Source of the DNA: an uncultured Mollicutes bacterium
Lineage (GTDB): Bacteria > Bacillota_I > Bacilli_A > RFN20 > CAG-826
Length of the DNA: 21,252 nt
Direction of reading: 5' to 3'
NCBI GenBank assembly: GCA_900540385.1
Contig: UQFY01000023.1
Coordinates: forward strand, 1-21,252
Shown: positions 7,152-14,336 of the stretch, piece by piece
Layout of the letters: each line of letters begins with the position of its first letter
How positions within the stretch are numbered: the stretch's first letter is position 1
Program-made: the position numbers and the translations under genes
Notes under the pieces: generated by a model
Database searches by the model: none
Told to the model about the DNA's origin: nothing
What the model saw: only the letters and a program-made list of their open reading frames with translations

Positions 7152-8033
7152 ATGTTAGTGAATGCTACACAAATGTTAAAAGATGCCAAAGCTGGGCACT
7201 ATGCTGTTGGTCATTTTAACATCAACAATCTAGAATGGATTAAAGCCGTTCTTACCACTGCTCAGGAGATGAAAGCTCCAGTTATCCTTGGTGTTTCCAT
7301 GGGTGCTGCCAAGTATATGGGCGGATACGAAGTGGTTGCCAATCTTGTCAAAGGCTTAGACAAATCTCTTGGCATTACCGTTCCAGTCGCCTTACATCTT
7401 GATCATGGTAATTTCGAAGCTGCTAAAGCTTGCATTGCTGCTGGCTTTACTTCCGTTATGTTTGACGGTTCTTCCTTACCATTCGAAGAAAATGTTGAAA
7501 AAACAAAAGAACTCGTTGCTTTAGCTCATTCCAAAGGCATCTCCGTTGAAGCGGAAGTCGGTGCAATCGGTGGCACAGAAGATGGCATCACCGCTGATGG
7601 TGAAGTTGCCGATCCAGAAGAATGCAAGAAGATCGTTTCCCTTGGCATTGATTTCCTTGCTGCTGGTATTGGAAATATCCATGGCATCTATCCAGAAAAC
7701 TGGAAAGGTCTCCATCTTGACGTTCTTGAAAAGATTAATGAAGCAACCGGAAATATCCCTCTTGTTCTCCATGGCGGAAGCGGCATTCCAAATGAACAAA
7801 TCGTTGCTGCTATCAAAGAAGGCGTTTCCAAGATTAACGTGAACACAGAATGCCAATTAGCATTCGCTGCCGCAACCATTAAATATTGCGCAGAAGGAAA
7901 AGCCGATCCAACCGCTGCTAACTTAGAAAAAGGCTATGATCCACGTAAGCTTTTAAAACCAGGTTACGAAGCAATTAAAGCTACCGTCAAAGAAAAGATT
8001 CAACTCTTTGGCACTGAAGGAAAAGCTGCTTAA
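7152..8033 (+). CDS. fba: class II fructose-1,6-bisphosphate aldolase
   Basis: A 293-residue zinc aldolase that splits fructose 1,6-bisphosphate into dihydroxyacetone phosphate and glyceraldehyde 3-phosphate. HLDHG (82-86) supplies the catalytic Asp84 and a zinc His85. Further zinc histidines lie in GNIHGIYPE and VLHGGSGIP, and VEAEVGAIGG and NVNTECQ are family blocks. The frame is open to an ATG at 7047, but that lies upstream of the TATAAT promoter. The ATG at 7152 gives the usual N-terminus (MLVNATQMLKDAKAGHYAVG) and has GCAGGAG 11 nt upstream, a slightly long spacing. It is divergent from the phosphofructokinase gene and followed at once by a strong terminator, so it is monocistronic. Confidence 0.96.
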   Translation: MLVNATQMLKDAKAGHYAVGHFNINNLEWIKAVLTTAQEMKAPVILGVSMGAAKYMGGYEVVANLVKGLDKSLGITVPVALHLDHGNFEAAKACIAAGFTSVMFDGSSLPFEENVEKTKELVALAHSKGISVEAEVGAIGGTEDGITADGEVADPEECKKIVSLGIDFLAAGIGNIHGIYPENWKGLHLDVLEKINEATGNIPLVLHGGSGIPNEQIVAAIKEGVSKINVNTECQLAFAAATIKYCAEGKADPTAANLEKGYDPRKLLKPGYEAIKATVKEKIQLFGTEGKAA

Positions 8034-8049
8034 TTTCTCATTCAAAAAT

Positions 8050-8080
8050 AAGGTTCCTCGTTTGATGGGGAACCTTTTTT
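8050..8080 (+). terminator. terminator after aldolase, possibly bidirectional
   Basis: AGGTTCC (8051-8057) pairs with GGAACCT (8069-8075), can be extended inward with wobble pairs, and is followed by six Ts. On the minus strand the same hairpin is followed by TATTTTTG, so it could also stop the converging aminotransferase transcript, whose gene ends at 8096. Confidence 0.85.
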
Positions 8081-8095
8081 ATTAAAGGAAATCAG

Positions 8096-9277
8096 TTATT
8101 TCTCTCTTTTTAGCAAAGAATAGGACTCAACGCCTTTTAGAAGTCGGCAACAAGCGCCTTTAACGTTAGAAAAAGAGGTAGCAACGTTCATTCTTAAGAA
8201 ACCCTCCCCTCCTTTTCCATATACTGAACCGGCAGTAAGGAAGAGGCCTGTTTCTTTTCTTAGGAAGGAAGCAAATTCTTTATCGTCGTTCGTAAGGGAA
8301 GATATGTCTAGCCACATTAAATAAGTAGCGTCTTGCTCTATGGCTTTAAGTGTAGGAATATTCTCTTTAATAAATTGATATACGTACTCCTTATTTTTCT
8401 CGACGTACTCTCTCATTTCTTCAAGCCAATCGCATGAATCGTTAAGGGCAGCAATGCTTGCTGGTATAGCAAAAATATTCGGTTCCGCACATTCATCCGT
8501 ATTTAATTGACGATTCACTTTATTACGAAGTTCTTCGTTTGGAATAATGATAGCGGAGGTATGTAAGCCTGCGATATTAAACGCTTTGGTTACGGAAATA
8601 GCAGCAAAGCCAATCTTTCTATTCGTTTCATTGACGGAAAGAAAAGGAATATAGGAAGAACCAGGTTTCGTTATTTCACCATGGATTTCATCGGATAAAA
8701 CGGTAACATGATGTTTTTCGCAAAGTCTTCCGATTTCCGATAAATCTTCTTTGCTCCATATCTTGCCAATGGGGTTTTGTGGGTTACAAAGAATTAACAA
8801 TTTTGCTTTTTCGCTCGATAACGCCTCTTCTAAAAGGGGGAAATCGATAGAATACGAATTGGCGAAATAACGTAACGGCACTTCTTTCACAACGCGATTA
8901 TTATTAAGAATCGAATTATAAAAGATGTTATAGACTGGAGTTAGAAGAACCACCTCATCTCCTGGATTAGTCAGCTTTCTTACACTTGAAGATATCGTTG
9001 GCACAACACCTGTGGAGAAAATAAGCCAATCTTTTTGTATTTCAAAAGAGTGACGTTCATGAAAGAAACGAATATAAGCTTGATACCATTCCTCTGGAAT
9101 ATCGGGATAGCCATAAACAGGATGAGAAGCTCGATCGAGAATAGCTTTTTGAATAGGAAGAGCAACCTCAAAATCCATATCCGCGATCCACATCGGAAGT
9201 TCGTTTTCTTTCACGTTCCATTTGGTAGAATCGCTGCCTTTTCTATTCGGTAAGGTATCAAAATCGTATTTCATCAT
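8096..9277 (-). CDS. MalY/PatB family pyridoxal-phosphate aminotransferase / C-S lyase
   Basis: A 393-residue fold-type I PLP enzyme. It has the MalY/PatB opening YDFDTLPNRKGSDSTKW, followed by PMWIADMDFEV. The PLP lysine is Lys231 in ISVTKAFNIAG; CNPQNPIGKIW (about 164-174) and SDEIHGE (Asp196) are the cofactor-contacting blocks. Members cleave C-S bonds of cystathionine or cysteine conjugates (beta-lyase), and some act as aminotransferases; the exact substrate is not readable. The start is ATG at 9277 or the next codon at 9274; GGAG inside the upstream gene suits both. Its ATG overlaps the DUF3737 stop (ATGA), so the two are translationally coupled. Confidence 0.92.
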   Translation of the reverse strand: MMKYDFDTLPNRKGSDSTKWNVKENELPMWIADMDFEVALPIQKAILDRASHPVYGYPDIPEEWYQAYIRFFHERHSFEIQKDWLIFSTGVVPTISSSVRKLTNPGDEVVLLTPVYNIFYNSILNNNRVVKEVPLRYFANSYSIDFPLLEEALSSEKAKLLILCNPQNPIGKIWSKEDLSEIGRLCEKHHVTVLSDEIHGEITKPGSSYIPFLSVNETNRKIGFAAISVTKAFNIAGLHTSAIIIPNEELRNKVNRQLNTDECAEPNIFAIPASIAALNDSCDWLEEMREYVEKNKEYVYQFIKENIPTLKAIEQDATYLMWLDISSLTNDDKEFASFLRKETGLFLTAGSVYGKGGEGFLRMNVATSFSNVKGACCRLLKGVESYSLLKREK

Positions 9278-10113
9278 TTGCTCTCCACGATGGTTTTAGA
9301 AAAATCTAAAGAAGGATCGTCTTGAATATATTGGTCAAGATGTTCAATGACAAGTTTTCCAGAAATTGGATTTTTTAAGGAAAGAAGATGGCCTTTTATC
9401 GTCGCGTTAATATTCTCACAATATTCAAACGCCAAATCTGTATCCGGGGTCTCACAATTCTCTAACGTGATATTCTTCATATAGCAAAAACCTTGATGGG
9501 AGATAATCTTGCAATTACGGAGAGTAACGTTTTCACTGTTCCATCCGAAATATTCCCCTTCAATCACACAGTTTTCGATAAGGATGTTTTTAGAGTTCCA
9601 AAAAGCGTCTTTGGTATGAAGGAAGCTGTCATAAATCGCAAGATTCTCACAGCCATCGAAGGCATAATTTCCATCCAATCTCAAATTACGAATGGTTAAA
9701 TTCTTCGAATTCATGCCAAAATAATCACCTTTGGCTTCGGTATTATCGAGAGTCACAGTATCATTCCACCACAAGGTTTCTGAAGCATCTTGAATAAGAA
9801 CGTTTCGAAGAGTGAGATTATGGCATTTACGGAAATTCTTAGGTCCAAAGATTTGGCAAGACTCAAAGACAGAATCGTTCGTATACCAAACGCCAGCCCT
9901 TTCCGTTTCAAGAAAGGTCGTATCTTTCACATAAAGCTTTTCCCCATACCAAAGGGGGTATTTATAACCGAAAGACGAACGATTAACCAAAAGGTTCTTG
10001 CATTCTTTAAGAGGGGATTCCCCATCATCAAAAAGGCAGTTTCTAAATGATGTATCAGAGGTTTTGAAGAGGGCTCTTTCACCTGTGTAATGATTGTTTT
10101 CTAGGTATTTCAT
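9274..10113 (-). CDS. DUF3737 family protein (right-handed beta-helix-like)
   Basis: A 279-residue protein matching the DUF3737 pattern from its first residues (MKYLENNHYTGERALFKT). Repeating blocks of about 20 residues follow, such as KNLTIRNLRLDGNYAFDGC, ENVTLRNCKIISHQGFCYMK and NITLENCETPDTDLAFEYC. This periodic N/L/C spacing suggests a right-handed parallel beta-helix like pectate-lyase or pentapeptide-type solenoids. No signal peptide is visible, so it is probably cytoplasmic. The biochemical role of the family is unknown to me. Translational coupling to the MalY/PatB enzyme suggests a shared pathway. There is no Shine-Dalgarno sequence; a TATAAT lies 9 nt upstream of the ATG, giving a near-leaderless mRNA. 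Confidence 0.88.
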   Translation of the reverse strand: MKYLENNHYTGERALFKTSDTSFRNCLFDDGESPLKECKNLLVNRSSFGYKYPLWYGEKLYVKDTTFLETERAGVWYTNDSVFESCQIFGPKNFRKCHNLTLRNVLIQDASETLWWNDTVTLDNTEAKGDYFGMNSKNLTIRNLRLDGNYAFDGCENLAIYDSFLHTKDAFWNSKNILIENCVIEGEYFGWNSENVTLRNCKIISHQGFCYMKNITLENCETPDTDLAFEYCENINATIKGHLLSLKNPISGKLVIEHLDQYIQDDPSLDFSKTIVESK

Positions 10114-10122
10114 ATCTGCTTT

Positions 10123-10128
10123 ATTATA
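10123..10128 (-). promoter_or_regulatory. -10 element of the DUF3737-malY operon
   Basis: A perfect TATAAT on the minus strand, 9 nt before the ATG at 10113. The expected start point is about 10116, leaving a leader of only about 3 nt. No convincing -35 is seen. Confidence 0.55.
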
Positions 10129-10145
10129 CGTTTAAAGAAAACAAT

Positions 10146-10153
10146 ATGCGCAT
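10146..10153. repeat. 8-bp palindrome in the centre of a divergent promoter region
   Basis: ATGCGCAT sits almost exactly midway between the two divergent start codons (10113 and 10189), where both -35 regions would lie. It could be an operator shared by both operons, but eight base pairs is short. Confidence 0.25.
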
Positions 10154-10172
10154 TTCTTGCTTAGAAAAAGTA

Positions 10173-10181
10173 TGTTATATT
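10173..10181 (+). promoter_or_regulatory. extended -10 of the small membrane protein-mscS operon (leaderless)
   Basis: TGTTATATT is an extended -10 (TGN plus TATATT). Its normal start point, 10188-10189, coincides with the ATG at 10189. The upstream -35 region is weak. Confidence 0.5.
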
Positions 10182-10188
10182 CATTCTT

Positions 10189-10695
10189 ATGAATGAGATT
10201 CGGGAAGAAAACATTTTAAAAGTGAATAACAACCCTCTTACGAATTGGGATAAACCCGATAATGCGGGGATTTCCGATGAGCTTTCTCCAAAAGATCAGG
10301 ATAGTACTTACGCAAGAAGCAAGCGCAGAGGAAAAATCTCCACCGCTCTTTCTTTGTTTGCTATCTCGGGAGCAGCTCTTTTAACGGGCGCTTCTTTGTT
10401 ATCTTCTTTTATTAAAGAACCGACATTAAGCGAAGTTTCCTTAGTCCCTTCTCAAAATCAGATTTCTCTTTCCTTGAAGATTTCGAATCCTCAAGGATTA
10501 AAAGTCCTTTCTTCTTTGTTTGAAGACTCTTCCTTAAAAGAAGAAACGGAAATGACTTTCAAAGGAGATAAGGTTTTTTCTTATGTTTTTGAAAACGTCG
10601 ATTTCCAAAAAGAGAACGTGATACGAATTTCATTTACCAACAATATTGATTACACAAAAATTATTTTTGAACAAACGGTAACGTTTATTTCTTAG
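10189..10695 (+). CDS. small single-pass membrane protein, unknown function
   Basis: A 168-residue protein with no family that I recognise. About 45 polar cytoplasmic residues are followed by a basic stretch (SKRRGK) and one transmembrane helix (about residues 50-75, ISTALSLFAISGAALLTGAS). An extracytoplasmic domain of about 90 residues follows, with alternating hydrophobic strands (SLVPSQNQISLSLKISN) that suggest a beta-sandwich. The ATG at 10189 lacks a ribosome binding site and sits at the predicted transcription start. The stop TAG overlaps the AGGAGG of mscS, so the pair is cotranscribed and probably coupled; a partner or accessory role for the channel is possible but unproven. Confidence 0.75.
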   Translation: MNEIREENILKVNNNPLTNWDKPDNAGISDELSPKDQDSTYARSKRRGKISTALSLFAISGAALLTGASLLSSFIKEPTLSEVSLVPSQNQISLSLKISNPQGLKVLSSLFEDSSLKEETEMTFKGDKVFSYVFENVDFQKENVIRISFTNNIDYTKIIFEQTVTFIS

Positions 10696-10705
10696 GAGGT
10701 ATTTT

Positions 10706-11857
10706 ATGGAAGAAACGAAAAAAGGCTGGTGGAAACAAAAGAGCACAAATCAAAAAGTCTCTTTTATTATCGCCCAGGTAATCCTTGTTTTATCGATTCT
10801 AGCTTTGTTTGGTCTCGCTTTTTGTCGACAAATCTTTGGCGATAAGGTAGGTGACGCCATTCTTGGGAAGGATATCCGCAATGGCTTTGTTTTAATTGGA
10901 CAACTATTCGTCTACTCTGGAAACAAATTATTGATTACTCTCGTCACGATCTTTGTAACCATTGTTCTTACCTTTGTTTTTAATTTTATCGTCCGACTTT
11001 GTACCAAGGGCGGAAAGAAGGCCCAAACCATTGGTTCCTTAATTCGTTCCCTTATCAAATACATCGCCGTGCTTATTGCCTTAGCAATTATTCTTGCAAC
11101 CTGGGGGGTAGATATTAGCTCTATTATCGCTGGTTTAGGCGTCTTAACCTTGATTATTGGCTTAGGATGCCAAGTTTTAATCCAGGACGTCATTTCTGGT
11201 TTATTTATGGTCTTTGATGATTATTTCGATGTCGGTGATATGGTTATCATCGATGGTTTTAGAGGATATGTTTCTCAAATTGGTCTTCGTTCCATCAAGA
11301 TTGATGATCGTTTAGGAAATATCAAATCCATTAATAATTCCTCCATTGTTTCCTGTGTGAATCTTTCAAGAGAAGATAATACCGTAGCAATCGAGGTTGA
11401 AGCGGACTATGACGAAGATCCAAGAAGAGTTGAAGCCGTTCTTCTTAAAGAACTTCCAAAGCTCAAGGACAAGATTCCTCAATGCATTGTCCCTCCAACA
11501 TATATAGGTATCTCGAAAATTGGCGATTCTGGTATTTATTATAAGATCTATGCGACTTGCAAAGCCCCTTACCGTTTCCAATTAGAAAGAGACATGCAAC
11601 GTGAGCTTTATCTTATTTTCATGAACAATAACATTGATGTCCCTTATAATTGCATCACTCTCTATCAGGCGAATACGGATAAGTTCGTCAAAGCCACCGA
11701 CCAAGAGAAAATGCTTTCGGAAAACCATGAGAAATCTCTTCGCGCTCCACAAAAGACGAATAAGAGAAAAAAGAACATCTTTCAGCATGTTAAAGAAGTC
11801 TATGATGAGACCTTAGAAGAAACGAAGAAAGAAGCACAAGCGAATAAAGATAACTGA
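10706..11857 (+). CDS. MscS family mechanosensitive ion channel
   Basis: A 383-residue small-conductance mechanosensitive channel. Predicted transmembrane segments lie at about 18-40, 70-97 and 112-132. The pore-lining helix follows at about 136-170 with the Gly/Ala-rich sequence IIAGLGVLTLIIGLGCQVLI. Next come the MscS signature DVISGLFMVFDDYFDVGDMV and the beta domain GYVSQIGLRSIKIDDRLGN. The carboxyl region is cytoplasmic and ends in a charged tail. Such channels open under membrane tension and release solutes on osmotic downshock. AGGAGG (starting about 10695) precedes the ATG at 10706. It is the second gene of a two-gene operon. The stop is TGA. Confidence 0.94.
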   Translation: MEETKKGWWKQKSTNQKVSFIIAQVILVLSILALFGLAFCRQIFGDKVGDAILGKDIRNGFVLIGQLFVYSGNKLLITLVTIFVTIVLTFVFNFIVRLCTKGGKKAQTIGSLIRSLIKYIAVLIALAIILATWGVDISSIIAGLGVLTLIIGLGCQVLIQDVISGLFMVFDDYFDVGDMVIIDGFRGYVSQIGLRSIKIDDRLGNIKSINNSSIVSCVNLSREDNTVAIEVEADYDEDPRRVEAVLLKELPKLKDKIPQCIVPPTYIGISKIGDSGIYYKIYATCKAPYRFQLERDMQRELYLIFMNNNIDVPYNCITLYQANTDKFVKATDQEKMLSENHEKSLRAPQKTNKRKKNIFQHVKEVYDETLEETKKEAQANKDN

Positions 11858-11942
11858 GGCTTATTCTTTCAATTCAAATTTCGTATTCTCCTTTGTTTTT
11901 ATATCGCCAAAAATATTGCAGAAAAAAGCTTGCACTAAGTGA

Positions 11943-11977
11943 TATAACAAAACTGCAAAATTTGCATTTTTGTTATA
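11943..11977. repeat. 35-nt near-perfect palindrome
   Basis: TATAACAAAA (11943-11952) pairs with TTTTGTTATA (11968-11977), and the interior TGCAAA/TTTGCA also pairs around a single central base. One mismatch (C11953 against T11967) interrupts 16 pairs. It could be a cruciform, a protein-binding site or a weak mscS terminator; there is no extra T-run beyond the stem. Confidence 0.6.
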
Positions 11978-12009
11978 AATTCAGTTTCCTTAATGTTCCT
12001 GCTGGCAAT

Positions 12010-12055
12010 CATAAATATTTAGTAGACAAATAGCAAAGAGAATATTTATGTCTAC
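12010..12055 (+). repeat. interlocked inverted repeats, possible H-type pseudoknot
   Basis: Segment 12010-12020 can pair with 12040-12050 (11 pairs, nearly all A-U plus one G-C and one wobble). GTAGA (12022-12026) can pair with TCTAC (12051-12055). The pairings interlock, so the RNA could form a pseudoknot. Alternatively the full GTAGACA/TGTCTAC stem (7 bp) could compete with the first stem as a switch. AT-richness makes chance formation a real possibility. Confidence 0.3.
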
Positions 12056-12093
12056 ACCCGTCCTAAAAATATCTTAATCAGGTAGCTTTATTT

Positions 12094-12111
12094 ATTAAGA
12101 ATTTTCTTAAT
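12094..12111. repeat. 18-bp palindrome upstream of protease promoter
   Basis: ATTAAGAATTTTCTTAAT is a perfect inverted repeat (8 bp arms, 2-nt centre) ending 19 nt before the -35 of the protease gene. Position and symmetry suit an operator. Confidence 0.35.
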
Positions 12112-12130
12112 CTAATTTAATGCACCTTAC

Positions 12131-12158
12131 TTGCAACTATATAAAACTAATATATAAA
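12131..12158 (+). promoter_or_regulatory. promoter of the C1 protease gene
   Basis: TTGCAA (12131-12136), a 16-nt spacer and TATAAA (12153-12158). The transcript would begin near 12165, which supports translation from the ATG at 12180 rather than from the upstream ATG at 12120. Confidence 0.5.
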
Positions 12159-12179
12159 ATGTCTTGCCTTACTATCAAA

Positions 12180-14324
12180 ATGAAAACAATTAGATTAATT
12201 ACGTTAATAACAAGCATAGCAGCCTTACAAGGAATATCTATTGGCCATACAAATTCCAATAAACTACTCCTAAAAGCGAGTTCATCTTCTTTTTATTCTG
12301 ATATAAATGAAATCATCCAATTAGATAACTTCGATCCCAGAGCCGAATTGACTCCAGTTCAAGATCAAGGGAGCACAAACCTATGTTGGGCATATTCTTC
12401 AATTAACGCTAGCGAGGCTTCCATATTAAAAAATAGACTGACAAATAAAGATACATTAAGACTTAATCCACAAGCCCTTGCATATAGAAAGTTTTATAGG
12501 AATATGGATCCATTAGGCAATAACCAATCCTATAGCAAGACAGCTGATTGGCTTAATGCCCAAGGCTCAATTAGCAATACCCCTTCTATTTTAAGTATGT
12601 GGCAAGGTCCAATAGGAGGAGATAAACCTGCAGCAGATGTCTATACTAATTCACTTTATAGATTAGAAGAAGCAAGTCAAATTTCATCTGGATTAAATAA
12701 TGAAGATAGGATTAATGAAATAAAACAAGCAATTGCTAAATATGGGGCTGTCACCGCTTCTACTAGCTATGATGGGGGAAGAAATTATTATTATAACGAT
12801 AAGGATATAAAAAACGGGGTGCCCCATGCGATTACTTTAATTGGATGGAATGATAACATCGATAAAGACTTATTCGCCCCAAAGAGCGCGACTAGAAACG
12901 GGGGATGGCTAGTAAAGAATAGCTATTTAGATAACCCCTATTTCTATTTAACTTACGATAGCAAGATTCTAGATTCCACATCTTGGGTGTTTAGCTATGC
13001 CTCTAAAGATAAATATGACTATAACTATTATTACGATAACAACGGAGACGATGCAGGACTATTTAAATTAAAGGGATTCGCGAATATCTATCAAGCTAAA
13101 AAAGGCAATGATGAATATAAAGAATATCTAAAAGCAGTTAACGTTGCCTTTATTGGAAATGGTGTAGATGTAACTATTAAAATCTATACCGATGTATCTA
13201 GCATGGGTCAAATTGCAGTTGAAAGAGGAACATTAAAAGCCACAAAAGCCGAGCATTATAAGTATCAAGGATATAAGACAATTGAATTAGATAATCCAAT
13301 TTTATTAAACCCAGGTAGTTATTTTTCCATTGTAGTTGAAGTAACTAATGCGTCTGATGATGCCCATATCAGCCTAACTACTGTTGATCAAAAGAAAGCA
13401 TCATTTTACAAAGTTGGTTCCGATTACGAAGAACTATTTAACGGGAGTTATGTTGCTAGAATCAAGGCTTATACAAAATGTATCAAGGAAGAAATAAATG
13501 AACATATTCATGACTGGAACGAGCCAATTTATGAATGGAACGAAGACTATTCTTCTTTAAAAGCCTCTAGGACATGTAAAGAAGATTCTAGTCACATAGA
13601 AACCGAAACCGTTGGTACCGTTATATCAATTACTAGCCCACCAACTTGCCTTACAAAGGGTAATAAACATATAGAAAGCAAGCCTTTTACTAATCCCGCT
13701 TTTAAAGTTCAAACATTAGATATTGATTTAGGATATGGACCCCATACATATTCTTCTTGGATTAATGAAATTGCTCCTACTACTGAAACTGAAGGTATTA
13801 AAGGTCATAAAGATTGTTTAATTTGCCATAAACATTTTGATAAGGAAGATAACGAGATATTAGATTTATCCATTCCTAAACTAGAAAAGAAAGTAAATGT
13901 AATTATTTCAAATGGCTCAGGAAGCAAGGAAAACATCCCGGTTGGTTCTTCTATTACAATTAAGGCAGATAAGCCTAAAGAAGGAATGAAGTTTGTAGGC
14001 TGGGCGGATAAGGATGGGAACATAGTAAGCACAGACGAAACATATACATTCGTTGTAACTGAAGATACTTATCTAATTGCCATTTATGAAGAAATAGAAG
14101 GCCAAGAATCAAGCAGTTCTAGTTCATCTAGCGAACCCTTTACATCAAATTCAAGTCAATTATCTTCTTCTGGCAAGGAAAATAATTCTTCCAATGATCA
14201 AGATAAAATAGATGCTCCATATAACAAAATAGATGTAATCATCGTTACATCCATAATTGCAGGAACCGTTTCCATTTCTTTAATAATTACCTGTATATAT
14301 TTATTCCTAAAAAAGAAAAAATAA
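12180..14324 (+). CDS. secreted, membrane-anchored C1 (papain-like) cysteine protease with lectin-like domain
   Basis: A 714-residue surface protein. Residues 1-26 form a signal peptide (MKTIRLITLITSIAALQG). The papain-like domain has Gln63 and Cys69 in QDQGSTNLCWAYSS, His216 in PHAITLIGWND and Asn247 in GGWLVKNSY, so the catalytic set is complete. A lectin-like domain of the kind usually fused to such bacterial C1 proteases spans about 290-450. The region near 470-580 has paired Cys-x2-Cys-like spots (LICHKHFD), and about 585-645 resembles a divergent InlB/Flg_new repeat (GMKFVGWADKDGN). A Ser-rich linker precedes a C-terminal TM helix (about 688-709) and KKKK, with no LPXTG. An in-frame ATG at 12120 lies before the promoter, so 12180 is chosen. 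No clear ribosome binding site is seen. CTA and ATA codons are commoner than in the housekeeping genes. The protease substrate is unknown. Confidence 0.88.
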   Translation: MKTIRLITLITSIAALQGISIGHTNSNKLLLKASSSSFYSDINEIIQLDNFDPRAELTPVQDQGSTNLCWAYSSINASEASILKNRLTNKDTLRLNPQALAYRKFYRNMDPLGNNQSYSKTADWLNAQGSISNTPSILSMWQGPIGGDKPAADVYTNSLYRLEEASQISSGLNNEDRINEIKQAIAKYGAVTASTSYDGGRNYYYNDKDIKNGVPHAITLIGWNDNIDKDLFAPKSATRNGGWLVKNSYLDNPYFYLTYDSKILDSTSWVFSYASKDKYDYNYYYDNNGDDAGLFKLKGFANIYQAKKGNDEYKEYLKAVNVAFIGNGVDVTIKIYTDVSSMGQIAVERGTLKATKAEHYKYQGYKTIELDNPILLNPGSYFSIVVEVTNASDDAHISLTTVDQKKASFYKVGSDYEELFNGSYVARIKAYTKCIKEEINEHIHDWNEPIYEWNEDYSSLKASRTCKEDSSHIETETVGTVISITSPPTCLTKGNKHIESKPFTNPAFKVQTLDIDLGYGPHTYSSWINEIAPTTETEGIKGHKDCLICHKHFDKEDNEILDLSIPKLEKKVNVIISNGSGSKENIPVGSSITIKADKPKEGMKFVGWADKDGNIVSTDETYTFVVTEDTYLIAIYEEIEGQESSSSSSSSEPFTSNSSQLSSSGKENNSSNDQDKIDAPYNKIDVIIVTSIIAGTVSISLIITCIYLFLKKKK

Positions 14325-14336
14325 GCGGGACGTGTA

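Larger units (their letters stand above)
11858..12179. other. AT-rich intergenic region with palindromes
   Basis: This stretch between mscS and the protease gene has no convincing gene. It holds a 35-nt near-perfect palindrome (11943-11977), overlapping inverted repeats that could form a pseudoknot (12010-12055), an 18-bp palindrome (12094-12111) and a promoter (12131-12158). It marks the change from housekeeping-like genes to AT-richer accessory genes. Confidence 0.5.

Noticed and set aside
10914..11193. 93-aa minus-strand ORF opposite mscS
   Set aside because: Antisense shadow of the MscS coding frame, without a ribosome binding site or domain.
12120..12179. N-terminal extension of the protease frame
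   Set aside because: The upstream ATG precedes the likely promoter, and the extension would place 20 residues before a good signal peptide.
11858..12179. Hidden gene between mscS and the protease gene
   Set aside because: All frames are interrupted by stops, and there is no ribosome binding site followed by a start codon.
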